From Roseomonas gilardii (GTDB taxonomy: Bacteria; Pseudomonadota; Alphaproteobacteria; Acetobacterales; Acetobacteraceae), in NCBI RefSeq assembly GCF_001941945.1, contig NZ_CP015583.1, forward strand, positions 3,169,501 through 3,233,500: a stretch of 64,000 nucleotides of DNA, read 5' to 3'. A program made the translations under genes and the position numbers. Every line of letters starts with the position of its first letter. The first letter of the stretch is position 1. The notes under the pieces were generated by a model. That model was given only the letters and a program-made list of their open reading frames with translations, was not told where the DNA came from and searched no databases. Shown here piece after piece: positions 7,998-16,997 of this stretch.

Positions 7998-8465
7998 TCA
8001 GCCGTAGCCCTTTTCCTCGCCCCGGCGGCGTTCCGCCTCGGCCTCCGGGGCGGGTTTGTCGGTGACGGAAGCAGTGGCCGCCCTGCCCTGCCCTTCCTCC
8101 GCCGGGTGGAAGTCGAACTTTCCCCGCCCGCTCTGCCATTGCTGCACCGTCAGCACCCGGGCGCCGCCCTCGCTGCCATGCGGGCCATGCACCACCCCGG
8201 CCGCGAAGGTCAGGAAGCCGCCGGGACCGAAGCTCTCGCCATCCTCGGTCAGGTCGCCCTCCAGCACGTAATGCATCTCGGACCCGGCTTCGTGGAAATG
8301 CGCCGGGATGCTGCCGCCGGGTGGCAGGTGGACGATGGTGGTGACGACGCCCTTCTCCTGGTCTTCGTTCAGGATCTGCACGCGGAACGCGCCCTCGGCG
8401 CCGGGGATCTCGAAGACGACCGGCTCGGCGGCCCCGGCCGCCAGCTTCAGGGGAATCTGTGTCAT
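7998..8465 (-). CDS. Cupin-domain protein
   Basis: A 155-residue protein with a single cupin barrel. The metal-binding motif 1 is PAHFHEAGSEMHYVLEGDL (two His, Glu, His) and motif 2 is GGFLTFAAGVVHGPHGS. These suggest a metal-dependent small-molecule enzyme or sensor in the cytoplasm; the substrate cannot be told. The C-terminus is a low-complexity charged tail (EAEAERRRGEEKGYG). I chose ATG at 8465 because GGAGG lies seven bases before it; an upstream in-frame ATG at 8510 has no ribosome site. It may be transcribed alone, 92 bases downstream of moaB on the same strand. Confidence 0.85.
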   Translation of the reverse strand: MTQIPLKLAAGAAEPVVFEIPGAEGAFRVQILNEDQEKGVVTTIVHLPPGGSIPAHFHEAGSEMHYVLEGDLTEDGESFGPGGFLTFAAGVVHGPHGSEGGARVLTVQQWQSGRGKFDFHPAEEGQGRAATASVTDKPAPEAEAERRRGEEKGYG

Positions 8466-8557
8466 GCGGCTTCCTCCGTGGGTCGCCGGGAACTGGTCAC
8501 GGATCGCCATCGCGCCAGACGGGGCGCGGCTTCACGGTTGCAGGAGAACGGGGCCGT

Positions 8558-9097
8558 TCAGGCCCCCGCCAGATGCTCCCGCAGACGCGGCATCAACTCC
8601 ACCAGGTTGCAGGGCTTGTGCCGGGCATCGAGCTGGAAGCGCAGGATGTCGTCCCAGCCATCCTTCACTGCCCCGGTGCTGCCCGGCAGGGCGAAGAGAT
8701 AGGTACCATCCGCCACGCCGCCGATGGCGCGGGACTGCATCGTGGAGGTGCCGATCTTGGCGTAGCTCAGCATCCGGAACAGCTCGCCGAAGCCGGCGAT
8801 CTCCTTCTCCAGCACGCGGGCGAAGGCCTCCGGCGTCACGTCGCGGCCGGTGATGCCCGTGCCGCCCATGCTGATCACCACATCCACCTCGGGATCGGCG
8901 ATCCAGCGGCGGAGCTGCGCCTCGATGGCATCGGCCTCGTCGCGCAGGATCTCCCGCGCCGCCAGCCGGTGCCCCGCCGCCTCGATCCGCGCCGCCAGCG
9001 TGTCGCCGGACCGGTCGCTGGCGAGGTCGCGCGTGTCGCTCACCGTCAGCACGGCGATGTTCACGGGCAGGAAGGTCAGGCTCTCGTCGATCGGCAT
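8558..9097 (-). CDS. moaB: Molybdenum cofactor biosynthesis protein B
   Basis: A 179-residue MogA/MoaB-family protein that adenylates molybdopterin for metal insertion. The signatures [20 protein letters not shown] and the MPT-binding loop [16 protein letters not shown] are clear, followed by [14 protein letters not shown]. The length is usual for MoaB. In many bacteria MogA or MoaB is enough for this step, and which one acts here cannot be decided from the window. The start overlaps the last 22 bases of the upstream MFS gene on the same strand, so the two are probably co-transcribed, though a functional link is not obvious. Confidence 0.94.
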   Translation of the reverse strand: MPIDESLTFLPVNIAVLTVSDTRDLASDRSGDTLAARIEAAGHRLAAREILRDEADAIEAQLRRWIADPEVDVVISMGGTGITGRDVTPEAFARVLEKEIAGFGELFRMLSYAKIGTSTMQSRAIGGVADGTYLFALPGSTGAVKDGWDDILRFQLDARHKPCNLVELMPRLREHLAGA

Positions 9098-10362
9098 GGC
9101 GGCCTCCTCGTCACGTCAGTCTTAGCCCCCTGCTTACAGGCTTCCCGAGGCCGTTCCCATGCATGCCTCCCGAACCGCCACCACAGCACCAGCGAGGCCA
9201 GGAAGGCGGCGAAGGCGAGAAGGGTGCCGAGGCCCATGGCCCAGCCCGCGCCCAGCCCCTCGATGACCGGCACATAGGCCAGCGGCGCGACGGCGGACAG
9301 CAGCAGCCCGGGCGTGATCAGCGCCCCGGCGATCCGCCCATAGGCGCGATGGTCGAACAGCACCAGCGGCAGGGCACCGCGCGTGATGGTGGTCAGCCCG
9401 TTCGCCGCCCCGTAGAGGAGCGAGAAGATCACCGCCACCGTGACCGAGGTGCCGCTCCACAAGGCCAGCACGAAGCCGAGGGCGAGCCCGCCCGTGGCGA
9501 GCAGGTTCAGGCCCAGCGCGCCCATGCGGCTGCCCGACAGGATCTCCGCTAGCCGCGCGGCGGACTGGCCGATGCCGCGCAGCGTGGCCACCCAGACTGC
9601 CGCCGCCACCCCCAGGCCCAGCCCGGAGAGCAGCGTGATCATATGCGCCGACATGGCCGCGTTCAGCACGCCGAGGAGCAGGATGATCGCGGCATAGAGT
9701 GCCCCGGCGAGACGGCGCTCGCCGCCGTCCCGCGCCAGGGCCGGCGCGGCGGGGGCACCCGGCCCAGCCTGGAAGGCGCCGGCGCGGCCGCTGGGGATCA
9801 GCAGGTGCAGCGGCAGGGTCAGCAGCGCCGCCCCGGCATAGGCGAGGCAGGCGCCACGCCAGCCGAGATGCTCCGCCAGCAGGTGGCCCAGCGGCCAGAA
9901 GACCGTGGAGGCCAGGCCGCCCAGCAGGGTGATCTGCGACATCGCCCGGCGCGCCCCCGGCCCGCCGATCCGCGCCAGGGCGGCGAAGGCGGCGTCGTAG
10001 AGGGTCAGGCGCATGGCCAGCCCCAGCACCGCCCAGGCCGCGTAATAGCCCACCACCTCCCGCGCCAGAGCCAGGCCGAGGCAGCCCAGGGCCAGCAGCA
10101 CGGAGCCGAGCCCCATCACCCGGCGCCCACCCTGCCGGTCCATCATCCGCCCCGCCAGGGGGGAGACGGCCCCCATCACCAGCAGGGACAAGGCAAAGCC
10201 GCCCTGCACCCGCGCCATGCCCCAGCCGAGATCGGCGGCGATGCGCTCGCCCAGCACGCCGATCAGATAGTAGCTGACGCCCCAGGCGATGAGCTGCGAC
10301 AGGCCGAGTGCCCAAACGGTACGCCTGGGGATAGCGGGAGAGACGGCGGGCACCGTGGTCAC
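9076..10362 (-). CDS. MFS transporter (12-TM permease)
   Basis: About 428 residues forming roughly twelve hydrophobic segments, with the MFS loop motif [16 protein letters not shown] between helices 2 and 3. It opens [30 protein letters not shown], typical of the monocarboxylate/oxalate-type MFS branch; the cargo cannot be named. I chose the GTG at 10362 because it overlaps the stop of the upstream acetyltransferase as GTGA; GTG codons at 10368 and 10353 are alternatives. The gene forms a two-gene unit with the acetyltransferase, divergent from a LysR regulator, a layout that suggests a regulated efflux-plus-detoxification pair. That job is inferred. Confidence 0.88.
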   Translation of the reverse strand: MTTVPAVSPAIPRRTVWALGLSQLIAWGVSYYLIGVLGERIAADLGWGMARVQGGFALSLLVMGAVSPLAGRMMDRQGGRRVMGLGSVLLALGCLGLALAREVVGYYAAWAVLGLAMRLTLYDAAFAALARIGGPGARRAMSQITLLGGLASTVFWPLGHLLAEHLGWRGACLAYAGAALLTLPLHLLIPSGRAGAFQAGPGAPAAPALARDGGERRLAGALYAAIILLLGVLNAAMSAHMITLLSGLGLGVAAAVWVATLRGIGQSAARLAEILSGSRMGALGLNLLATGGLALGFVLALWSGTSVTVAVIFSLLYGAANGLTTITRGALPLVLFDHRAYGRIAGALITPGLLLSAVAPLAYVPVIEGLGAGWAMGLGTLLAFAAFLASLVLWWRFGRHAWERPREACKQGAKTDVTRRPPCRSTRA

Positions 10363-10907
10363 GGGCACGGCGCCGCATCGGGCAGGTGGCTGGCCCCCGG
10401 CCCCAGGGCGCGCTGCATCAGCACGGAATCCAGCCAGCGCCCATGCTTGAAGCCGACATCGGCCAGGATGCCGATGGTGCGGAAGCCCAGCCGCTCGTGC
10501 AGGACGCGGGAGGCCCGGTTCCCGCTGTCGCCGATCGCCGCGACCATCTGGCGCCAGGGTCCCGCCTCGCAGGCGGCGATCAGCCGCGACAGCAGGGCCC
10601 GGCCGATCCCCTGCCCTTCCTGGCCGGCGGCGACATAGACGGAATCCTCCAGCGTGTGCCGGTAGGCCGGCCGGGCCCGGTAGAGCGAGGCATAGGCGTA
10701 GCCGGCCACCTCCCCATCCCGCTCCGCCACCAGATAGGGCAGGCCCAGCGCCAGCACGGCCTGCCGCCGCGCAGCCATCTCCTCCAACCCGGGCGGCACT
10801 TCCTCGAAGGAGGCGCAGCCATGCAGCACATGCTGCGCGTAGATCGCCTGGATCGCGGCGAGATCGCCATCGCGGGCAGGCCGGACGAGGAAAGGGGAAG
10901 GCGTCAT
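10359..10907 (-). CDS. GNAT N-acetyltransferase, phosphinothricin acetyltransferase-like
   Basis: A 182-residue acetyl-CoA-dependent acetyltransferase of the Pat/MnaT type, which acetylates phosphinothricin, methionine sulfoximine or related amino acids. Recognisable segments are AIYAQHVLHGCASFEEVPP, the acetyl-CoA loop GQEGQGIGRALLSRLI and the C-terminal GFRTIGILADVGFKHGRWLDSVLMQ. I chose ATG at 10907 since it begins the conserved core; a GTG at 10946 would add 13 residues. Its stop overlaps the MFS gene start. It is divergent from a LysR regulator with 98 bases between the starts, so that regulator probably controls it. Confidence 0.9.
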   Translation of the reverse strand: MTPSPFLVRPARDGDLAAIQAIYAQHVLHGCASFEEVPPGLEEMAARRQAVLALGLPYLVAERDGEVAGYAYASLYRARPAYRHTLEDSVYVAAGQEGQGIGRALLSRLIAACEAGPWRQMVAAIGDSGNRASRVLHERLGFRTIGILADVGFKHGRWLDSVLMQRALGPGASHLPDAAPCP

Positions 10908-11005
10908 GCGGCGGTGGTCCGAAGGAATGCCCCCGGACTCTTCCACCCCCGGGCATCATGAGGGAAGCTTAGCCACCTCATGCAAAGCATCAGGAAAACT
11001 TTGGG

Positions 11006-11905
11006 ATGCGCGACCTCAGCCTCGACCAGCTCCGCAGCTTCACCGATGTGGTGGAGCTGGGCAGCTTCTCGGCCGCGGCGGAACGGCGCGGCCTGACCCA
11101 GCCGGCGATCAGCCTGCAGATCCGGCAGCTCGAACGCCGCCTCGGCGTCCGGTTGATCGAGCGCGTGGGGCGGCGCGCCGGGCCGACCGCCGCCGGGCTG
11201 GCGCTCCTCACCCATGCCCGGCGCATCGGGCAGGCGGTGGGCGAGGCGCTGGAGGAGCTGGCGCCGCATGCCGAAGGCGTGGCCGGGCGGGTCCGCATCG
11301 GCACCGGCGCCACCGCCTGCATCTACCTGCTGCCGGATGTGCTGCGCGGGCTGCGGCAGCGCTTCCCGGCGCTGGAGATCACCGTCCGCACGGGCAACAC
11401 GGCCGAGGTGCTGAAGGCGATCGAGGAGAACGCGCTGGATCTCGGCCTCGTCACCTTGCCCGCCCCCGGCCGCGCCTTTGCCGTCACCCCGGCCCTGGCG
11501 GACGGGTTCCTGCTCTTCTCGCCCGCCTCATCGCCGCCGCCCCCCGCCTCGCTGACGCCGGAGGCTGTCGCCGCCCTGCCGCTGGTGCTCTACGAGCCCG
11601 GCGGCCACACGCGGCGGGTGGTGGACGAATGGTTCGCCGCCGCCGGGCTGCACCCCGTGCCCAGCATGTCCCTGGGCAGCGTCGAGGCCATCAAGGAACT
11701 GGTCGGCGCCGGGCTGGGCCACGCCATCCTGCCGGGCATGGCGTGGCGGGACAGCGACCGCGCCCGGCTTTCCGCACGCCCCCTCTCGCCGGGGCTGGAA
11801 CGCCAGCTCGCCCTGGTAATGCGGCGGGACAAGCCGCGGCATCCCGGGCTGCGGGAGATGCTGCGGGCGCTGGAGGCGTGTTTCGCCAGCCAGGGAGCCC
11901 GATAG
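11006..11905 (+). CDS. LysR-family transcriptional regulator
   Basis: A 299-residue LysR regulator. Residues 5-64 form the winged helix-turn-helix (LDQLRSFTDVVELGSFSAAA, then LTQPAISLQIRQLERRLGVRL). The rest is the periplasmic-binding-protein-like effector domain starting GRVRIGTGATACIYLLPDVL. It resembles the CysL/YeiE branch, but the inducer is unknown. It is transcribed away from the acetyltransferase-MFS pair, and its start is 98 bases from theirs, the usual arrangement for autoregulation and control of the neighbour. The A/T-richer gap holds the likely operator, but I see no perfect T-N11-A palindrome. Confidence 0.92.
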   Translation: MRDLSLDQLRSFTDVVELGSFSAAAERRGLTQPAISLQIRQLERRLGVRLIERVGRRAGPTAAGLALLTHARRIGQAVGEALEELAPHAEGVAGRVRIGTGATACIYLLPDVLRGLRQRFPALEITVRTGNTAEVLKAIEENALDLGLVTLPAPGRAFAVTPALADGFLLFSPASSPPPPASLTPEAVAALPLVLYEPGGHTRRVVDEWFAAAGLHPVPSMSLGSVEAIKELVGAGLGHAILPGMAWRDSDRARLSARPLSPGLERQLALVMRRDKPRHPGLREMLRALEACFASQGAR

Positions 11906-11990
11906 CAGCCTTCACGAATTCCTGGGATGCGTCGTGCCCGTGCGGCGGCCTCGGGGGCGAGGCAGCGTCTTGCCCCCGGGGGCGGCCAAC

Positions 11991-13895
11991 TCAGCGCGCC
12001 GAGACCTTCCGGACGGCGGCGCTCCCGGCCGGTGCCGCACCTGCCCCGGGGAAGCGCGGGAAGGCGCCCGCGGCCAGGGCGTCCAGGCTTTCCGCCGGCA
12101 GGCCGAGGCGGCTGGCATAGATCCAGGAATAGGCCAGGACGCGCTGCACGTAGAGCCGCGTCTCGGGGATCGGGATGGCCTCGATAAAGAGGAAGGGATC
12201 GTCCCGGTATTGGGTGTTGGGCTGCCAGCTCTGCAGCCGCCCCGGCCCGGCATTGTAGGCCGCCAGCACCCGGATCAGCCCGCCCTGCGTCGCGTCGTGT
12301 GAGGCCAGGTGCAGCAGGTAGCGCTGGCCGAGCTCCAGCCCGAAGGACGGGTCGTGCAGCCGCTGCGCCCCGGCGGCGGTGCCGAGCGAGGAATCGCCGG
12401 TGATGAAGGAGGCCGTGGCCGGCATCACCTGCATCAGCCCACGCGCCCCGACCGGGGAAACAGCGCCGGCGTCGAAATTCGATTCCTGCCGGGCCATGGC
12501 ATAGACCAGGGCCGGATCGACCCGGAACCCGCCGAGCGGCTTCAGGTTCGGCACGGGGAAGCGGGCAAGGTCGCGCGGCCGTCCATCCGCCGTCTGCGCC
12601 AGCCCGGCGAGCTGGGCGGCGAACTCGGTCATCCCCGCCTGCGTCGCCACGGCGAGCGAGGCACGCGCCAGGGTCGGGTTGCCCTGCACCGCCGGCCAGA
12701 GGCGGCGCAACTCCTGCTCGGCCCGCTCCCTCTGCCCGATCTGCAACAGCGCCAGCGCGCGCCAGCCGCCGGCGGTCTCGGCCAGGGCGGCGGACTCGGC
12801 CTCGCCGTTCACGTCCTTCTCCCAGGCGAAGTCGGTCTTGAGGCCCAGGGCGCGCCGGGCCACGAGGCCGTAGAAGGTGCGCGGCTCCTGCGCCGCCTGG
12901 AGCATCCAGGACACGTAGAGCTGCGGCTGCCGCGCCCGGACGGCGGCCCGCGCCGTCCAGAAGGCAGCGGCGGAGCGCAGCACGGCGGGCGCGTCGTCGG
13001 CCCGCGCCGCCGCCTCGAAATAGGGCAGCGCCACGTCGAAGACATTGTGGCCCCAGGCGGCCAGCCCGGCCACGAAGGCGGCCTGGGCGTGGCTGGGGCT
13101 GCCGCGTACCGCCTGGGCGGCGATGCGGAAGGCTTCCTCGTCCTGCCCCGCCTGGAACAGCGCCAGCGCCACATCGGCCTGGAGCAGCGCGGCATAGGCC
13201 GGCGTCATGCCCCGCGTGCCGTTGATCAATCGCAGCGCCCCGTTGGCATCCCCGGCCGCCGCGCGGTCGCGCACGCTGCGGTCCAGCGCCGGGTTGCGCG
13301 CCACGTTGCGGGCGGCGGGCACGCTTTCCTCCGGCACGATATCGGTGGCCGAGGAGAGCGTGGCGTCGGGCGGAGGCGGCGGCAGGCTGGCGCCGCGCGG
13401 GCTGCGCTCCACCAGCAGGGCATAGACCTGCGGCGCCTCCGGATGGTCCGCATGGGCGGCCAGCCAGGCCTGGAGTTCGGCCGGCTCGGGGGCCGGGCCG
13501 ATCCGGCGCAGCCAGCGGTCGGCCAGGACATGGCCGACCAGCCGCCGGTCCTGCAGGAACTCGATCTCCACCCCCGCGCTGGCGGCATCGCCTCGCGCCT
13601 GGAAGTCGAAGATCCGCCGCAGCCGGGCGGCGTCGGAGGCAGCCAGGGGCTCCGGCAGCCCGGCGGTGGTGCCGGGGCGGAGGGCGGGCGCCAGGGCCAC
13701 CTCGCGGTTGCCGGGCAGCGGCGACGAGGCGCCCGTGCGGGCCGCCCTGTCCTGGCCGGCGCGGGGCTTGCGCTGGCCGCCGGCCTCTTCCCGCGCCGAG
13801 GCGGCATGGGCAGGCCTGGGATGGAGGGCCATCGGCGTGCCGAGGGTGGCGGTGGCGAGGAACAGCAGGCCCAGATGAGCCATGCGCCGGGCCAT
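11991..13895 (-). CDS. Soluble lytic murein transglycosylase (Slt family)
   Basis: About 634 residues. An N-terminal signal peptide (MAHLGLLFLATATLGTPMAL, then PAHAAS) exports it to the periplasm. The middle is a long helical superhelix typical of Slt70-like enzymes (repeated AxxxWxARAxVRA and ALFQAGQDEEAFRIA segments). The C-terminal catalytic domain has the key Glu in ARQESNFDAGAVSPVGARGLMQ, with the later AAYNAGPGRLQSW and FIEAIPIPETRLYVQRV blocks. It cleaves peptidoglycan glycan strands to 1,6-anhydro ends. ATG 13895 and ATG 13883 are both plausible starts, with no strong ribosome site at either. The gene ends in a short basic tail and stands alone. Confidence 0.93.
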   Translation of the reverse strand: MARRMAHLGLLFLATATLGTPMALHPRPAHAASAREEAGGQRKPRAGQDRAARTGASSPLPGNREVALAPALRPGTTAGLPEPLAASDAARLRRIFDFQARGDAASAGVEIEFLQDRRLVGHVLADRWLRRIGPAPEPAELQAWLAAHADHPEAPQVYALLVERSPRGASLPPPPPDATLSSATDIVPEESVPAARNVARNPALDRSVRDRAAAGDANGALRLINGTRGMTPAYAALLQADVALALFQAGQDEEAFRIAAQAVRGSPSHAQAAFVAGLAAWGHNVFDVALPYFEAAARADDAPAVLRSAAAFWTARAAVRARQPQLYVSWMLQAAQEPRTFYGLVARRALGLKTDFAWEKDVNGEAESAALAETAGGWRALALLQIGQRERAEQELRRLWPAVQGNPTLARASLAVATQAGMTEFAAQLAGLAQTADGRPRDLARFPVPNLKPLGGFRVDPALVYAMARQESNFDAGAVSPVGARGLMQVMPATASFITGDSSLGTAAGAQRLHDPSFGLELGQRYLLHLASHDATQGGLIRVLAAYNAGPGRLQSWQPNTQYRDDPFLFIEAIPIPETRLYVQRVLAYSWIYASRLGLPAESLDALAAGAFPRFPGAGAAPAGSAAVRKVSAR

Positions 13896-14182
13896 ATGGC
13901 GGACGCTGTGGCGGGGGCGGCGATGAGTGACGCCGTGAGCACGGCGAGGCAGGTCGGAAAGGTCCCTTTGGTCCCAGGTCCGTCGGCGATGAACTCCCAT
14001 GCCGGAGCGGTTAACGGAGGCGTGAGGTCGGTGACAACCCTCTTTCGCTGAGAAACGTCTCACGTATTGGGACGCTCGGCCGAGGATCCTTTCCTCGACT
14101 GGCCTTTTCAGCTTCACAAAATCGTTATACGAGCTTCGCCCCACACTGCGCGAATCGATTCGTTCCGGTTTTGCCCCCGTGT

Positions 14183-15133
14183 TCAGAACCCCTTGGGCAC
14201 CTCGCCATCCAGGGCCCGGCGCAACATCAGCAGGTCCTGCCAGCTTTCCCGCTTGGCCGAAGGCTGCCGCAACAGATAGGCCGGGTGCAGCGTCGCCAGG
14301 GCCGGAACCGTGCCCAGCCCCTCGATCTCCAGCCGATGCCAGCGGCCGCGCAGGCGGGTGATGCCCTCCCGCGCGCCCAGCAGGGCCTTGGCCGCCGTGC
14401 CGCCCAGCAGGACGACATGCCGCGGGCGCGCCAGGGCGATATGCCGCCGGGCGAAGGGCAGGAAGAGCGAGACCTCCGCGTCCGTGGGCGTGCGGTTCCC
14501 CGGTGGCCGCCAGCAGAGGATGTTGGTGAGGTAGAAGTTGCGGGCGCGGTCGAGGCCGATGCTCGCCACCATGCGGTCCAGCAGCCGCCCCGAGACGCCG
14601 ACGAAAGGCTTGCCCAGCCGGTCCTCGTCGGCGCCGGGGGCCTCGCCGATCAGCATCAGCCCGCTTTCCGCCACGCCGTCGGAAAAGACGATGTTGGTCG
14701 CCGTATCGCGCAGGCTGGCGTCGAAACGCTCCATCGCCGCCTTCAGCGCCTCCAGGCTGTCCGCGCCGGCCGCCAGATCGGCGGCGCGCAGGGCGGCGGG
14801 GACCAGCACCTCCGCTGGGCGGGGCGCCGGGCGGCGCGGCACAGGGGGGGGCGGCACGGCCTCGCCAGGAAACAGGCTGCCACCGGCCTCCTCTCCGGCC
14901 CCCGCGCCGCTCCCCGCGTCGCGTCCCGGCAACGCCGCCCGTCCGGGCGCGGGCCAGGCCGTGGCGCTGGCTGCCACGCCGGGCATGGCCGCCTCGGGGC
15001 GAGGCGCCGTCCGGTCGAGCGGCGCCGCTTGCAGCGCCTCGTCCACCCCCCAGCCGAGTTGCAGCGACAGCGCCGCCAGCAACGCCTCGCGTAAGGCGTT
15101 CCCGTCCTGCTGGGCATCCGCGGCGTCATCCAT
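14183..15133 (-). CDS. Family-4-type uracil-DNA glycosylase
   Basis: A 316-residue protein. The C-terminal 200 residues are a family-4 (UdgA-like) domain that removes uracil from DNA: motif A GEAPGADEDRLGKPFVG (163-179), WRPPGNRTPTDAE, and motif B LHPAYLLR. The first 120 residues are a Pro/Ala-rich linker-like region. Unusually for the family, I can find only one cysteine (Cys207), whereas family-4 enzymes normally use several cysteines to hold a 4Fe-4S cluster; positions where relatives have Cys read FDASLRD and SLFLPF. It lies back to back with ETF-QO, 91 bases apart, as in other alphaproteobacteria. ATG 15133 was chosen; a TTG at 15169 is possible. Confidence 0.88.
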   Translation of the reverse strand: MDDAADAQQDGNALREALLAALSLQLGWGVDEALQAAPLDRTAPRPEAAMPGVAASATAWPAPGRAALPGRDAGSGAGAGEEAGGSLFPGEAVPPPPVPRRPAPRPAEVLVPAALRAADLAAGADSLEALKAAMERFDASLRDTATNIVFSDGVAESGLMLIGEAPGADEDRLGKPFVGVSGRLLDRMVASIGLDRARNFYLTNILCWRPPGNRTPTDAEVSLFLPFARRHIALARPRHVVLLGGTAAKALLGAREGITRLRGRWHRLEIEGLGTVPALATLHPAYLLRQPSAKRESWQDLLMLRRALDGEVPKGF

Positions 15134-15224
15134 GGCGCTGATATCGGCCCGGGACGGGGTTCCGCGCAACCGGGGGCGAGGCTACACCCTTGCCCCTGGG
15201 ACAAAGAGCGGAGGGCGCGGGACC

Positions 15225-16928
15225 TTGGCCGAACGCGAAGCGATGGAATTCGACGTGCTGATCGTGGGTGCCGGCCCTACGGGGCTGGCGGCAGCGATCC
15301 GGCTGAAGCAGGTGGCGCCCGACGCGACGGTCTGCGTGGTGGAGAAAGGCTCCGAGGTCGGCGCCCATATCCTCTCCGGCGCGGTGATCGAGCCGCGCGC
15401 GCTCGACGAGCTGATCCCCGACTGGCGGGACGACCCGCCGGCCCTGGCGACGCCTGCGGCCGACGACCGCTTCATGCTCCTGACCGGGACGCGCGCCTTC
15501 AAGCTGCCCACCCCGCCGCAGATGAACAATCACGGCAACTACATCGTCAGCCTGGGCAATGTCTGCCGCTGGCTGGGGGCGAAGGCCGAGGCGCTGGGGA
15601 TCGAGATCTATCCGGGCTTCGCCGCCTCCGAAACGATCATCGAGGACGGGCAGGTGAAGGGCGTGGTGGCCGGCGTGATGGGCATCACGCGCGAGGGCGA
15701 GGAAGGCCCGAACTACCAGCCGGGCATGGAGCTGCGCGCCACCTACACGCTGTTCGGCGAGGGCTGCCGCGGCTCGCTGACCCGGAAGCTGGAAGAGGTC
15801 TTCGACCTGCGCGCCGAGGCCATGCCGCAGACCTATGCGCTGGGCATCAAGGAGCTGTGGGAGATCCCGAAGGAGAAGCACAGGCCGGGTCTGATCTGGC
15901 ATTCGGTCGGCTGGCCGCTGCCCAAGGACACCTATGGCGGCTCCTGGCTCTACATGCTGGGCGAGAACCTGGTCTCGATCGGCTTCGTGGTCGGGCTGGA
16001 CTATCCCAACCCCTGGCTGGCCCCCTTCGAGGAGTTCCAGCGCTTCAAGACCCATCCGGAGGTGCGGAAGTTCCTGGAGGGCGGCAAGCGCATCGCCTAT
16101 GGCGCCCGTGCGCTGAACGAGGGCGGCTGGCAGGCCATCCCCCGGCTGGCCTTCCCCGGCGGGCTGCTGATCGGCGACGGCGCGGGCTTCCTGAACGTAC
16201 CCAAGATCAAGGGCACCCACCTCGCCATGAAGAGCGGCATGGTGGCGGCGGAGGCCGTGGCTGAGGCACTGGCCGGCGACCGGCGCGCCGTGCTCGACGC
16301 CTATCCGCGCGGCATCCAGGAAAGCTGGATCGCCGAGGAGCTGAAGGGCGTGCGCAACATCCGCCCGGGCTTCGCCAAGCTGGGCTTCTGGGGCGGCATG
16401 GCCAATGCGGCGCTCGACACCTATGTGTTCAAGGGCCGCGCGCCCTGGACCATGAAGCACCACGCGGACCACGAGACGCTGCGCGATGCCAGCAAGTCGG
16501 AGCGCATCCGCTACCCGAAGCCGGACGGGGTGCTGAGCTTCGACCGGCTGTCCAGCGTCTTCCTGAGCAACACCAACCACGAAGAGGACCAGCCGGTCCA
16601 CCTGAAGCTCAAGGATCCGTCGCGCTGGAAGGCGGTGAACTGGGACCGTTTCCGCTCCCCCGAGAGCCGCTACTGCCCCGCCGCCGTCTATGAGGCGGTC
16701 GGGCCGGAGGCGGAGCGCGAGCTGAAGGGCGAACCTGACCCTCAGGCCACCGAGGGCCCGGATGGCGGGAATGCCGAGGTCGAGGCCGGGGATGCCGCCG
16801 CCCGGCTGGTGATCAACAGCCAGAACTGCGTCCACTGCAAGACCTGCGATATCAAGGACCCCACCCAGAACATCGTCTGGACCACTCCGGAAGGCGGCGG
16901 CGGACCCAACTACATCGGCGGGATGTAG
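15225..16928 (+). CDS. Electron-transfer flavoprotein-ubiquinone oxidoreductase
   Basis: About 567 residues. ETF-QO moves electrons from acyl-CoA and related dehydrogenases, through ETF, to ubiquinone at the inner membrane. It opens with the FAD-binding LIVGAGPTGLAAAIRLKQ, and has the quinone/membrane region near LIWHSVGWPLPKDTYGGSWLY. The 4Fe-4S cluster cysteines are visible as SRYCPAA and NCVHCKTCDIKDPTQN near the C-terminus, which ends in the family-typical GGGGPNYIGGM. I chose TTG at 15225, giving the family's usual AEREAMEFD start with GGAGGG upstream; ATG 15243 would lose six residues. The length is normal. The etfAB genes are not in the window. Confidence 0.95.
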   Translation: MAEREAMEFDVLIVGAGPTGLAAAIRLKQVAPDATVCVVEKGSEVGAHILSGAVIEPRALDELIPDWRDDPPALATPAADDRFMLLTGTRAFKLPTPPQMNNHGNYIVSLGNVCRWLGAKAEALGIEIYPGFAASETIIEDGQVKGVVAGVMGITREGEEGPNYQPGMELRATYTLFGEGCRGSLTRKLEEVFDLRAEAMPQTYALGIKELWEIPKEKHRPGLIWHSVGWPLPKDTYGGSWLYMLGENLVSIGFVVGLDYPNPWLAPFEEFQRFKTHPEVRKFLEGGKRIAYGARALNEGGWQAIPRLAFPGGLLIGDGAGFLNVPKIKGTHLAMKSGMVAAEAVAEALAGDRRAVLDAYPRGIQESWIAEELKGVRNIRPGFAKLGFWGGMANAALDTYVFKGRAPWTMKHHADHETLRDASKSERIRYPKPDGVLSFDRLSSVFLSNTNHEEDQPVHLKLKDPSRWKAVNWDRFRSPESRYCPAAVYEAVGPEAERELKGEPDPQATEGPDGGNAEVEAGDAAARLVINSQNCVHCKTCDIKDPTQNIVWTTPEGGGGPNYIGGM

Positions 16929-16997
16929 AAACACCGGCTTCCGGCGCACGACAGGGCCGGAAGCCGGATCGGGCGGGCGGCCGCCCTCCCCCCGGGA

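Noticed and set aside
12309-14051. 580-codon plus-strand frame over the transglycosylase gene
   Set aside because: It is antisense to a clear Slt protein and shows no domain.
14049-14062. TGAGA-AACG-TCTCA palindrome upstream of the transglycosylase
   Set aside because: The arms are only 5 bp and it matches no operator known to me.
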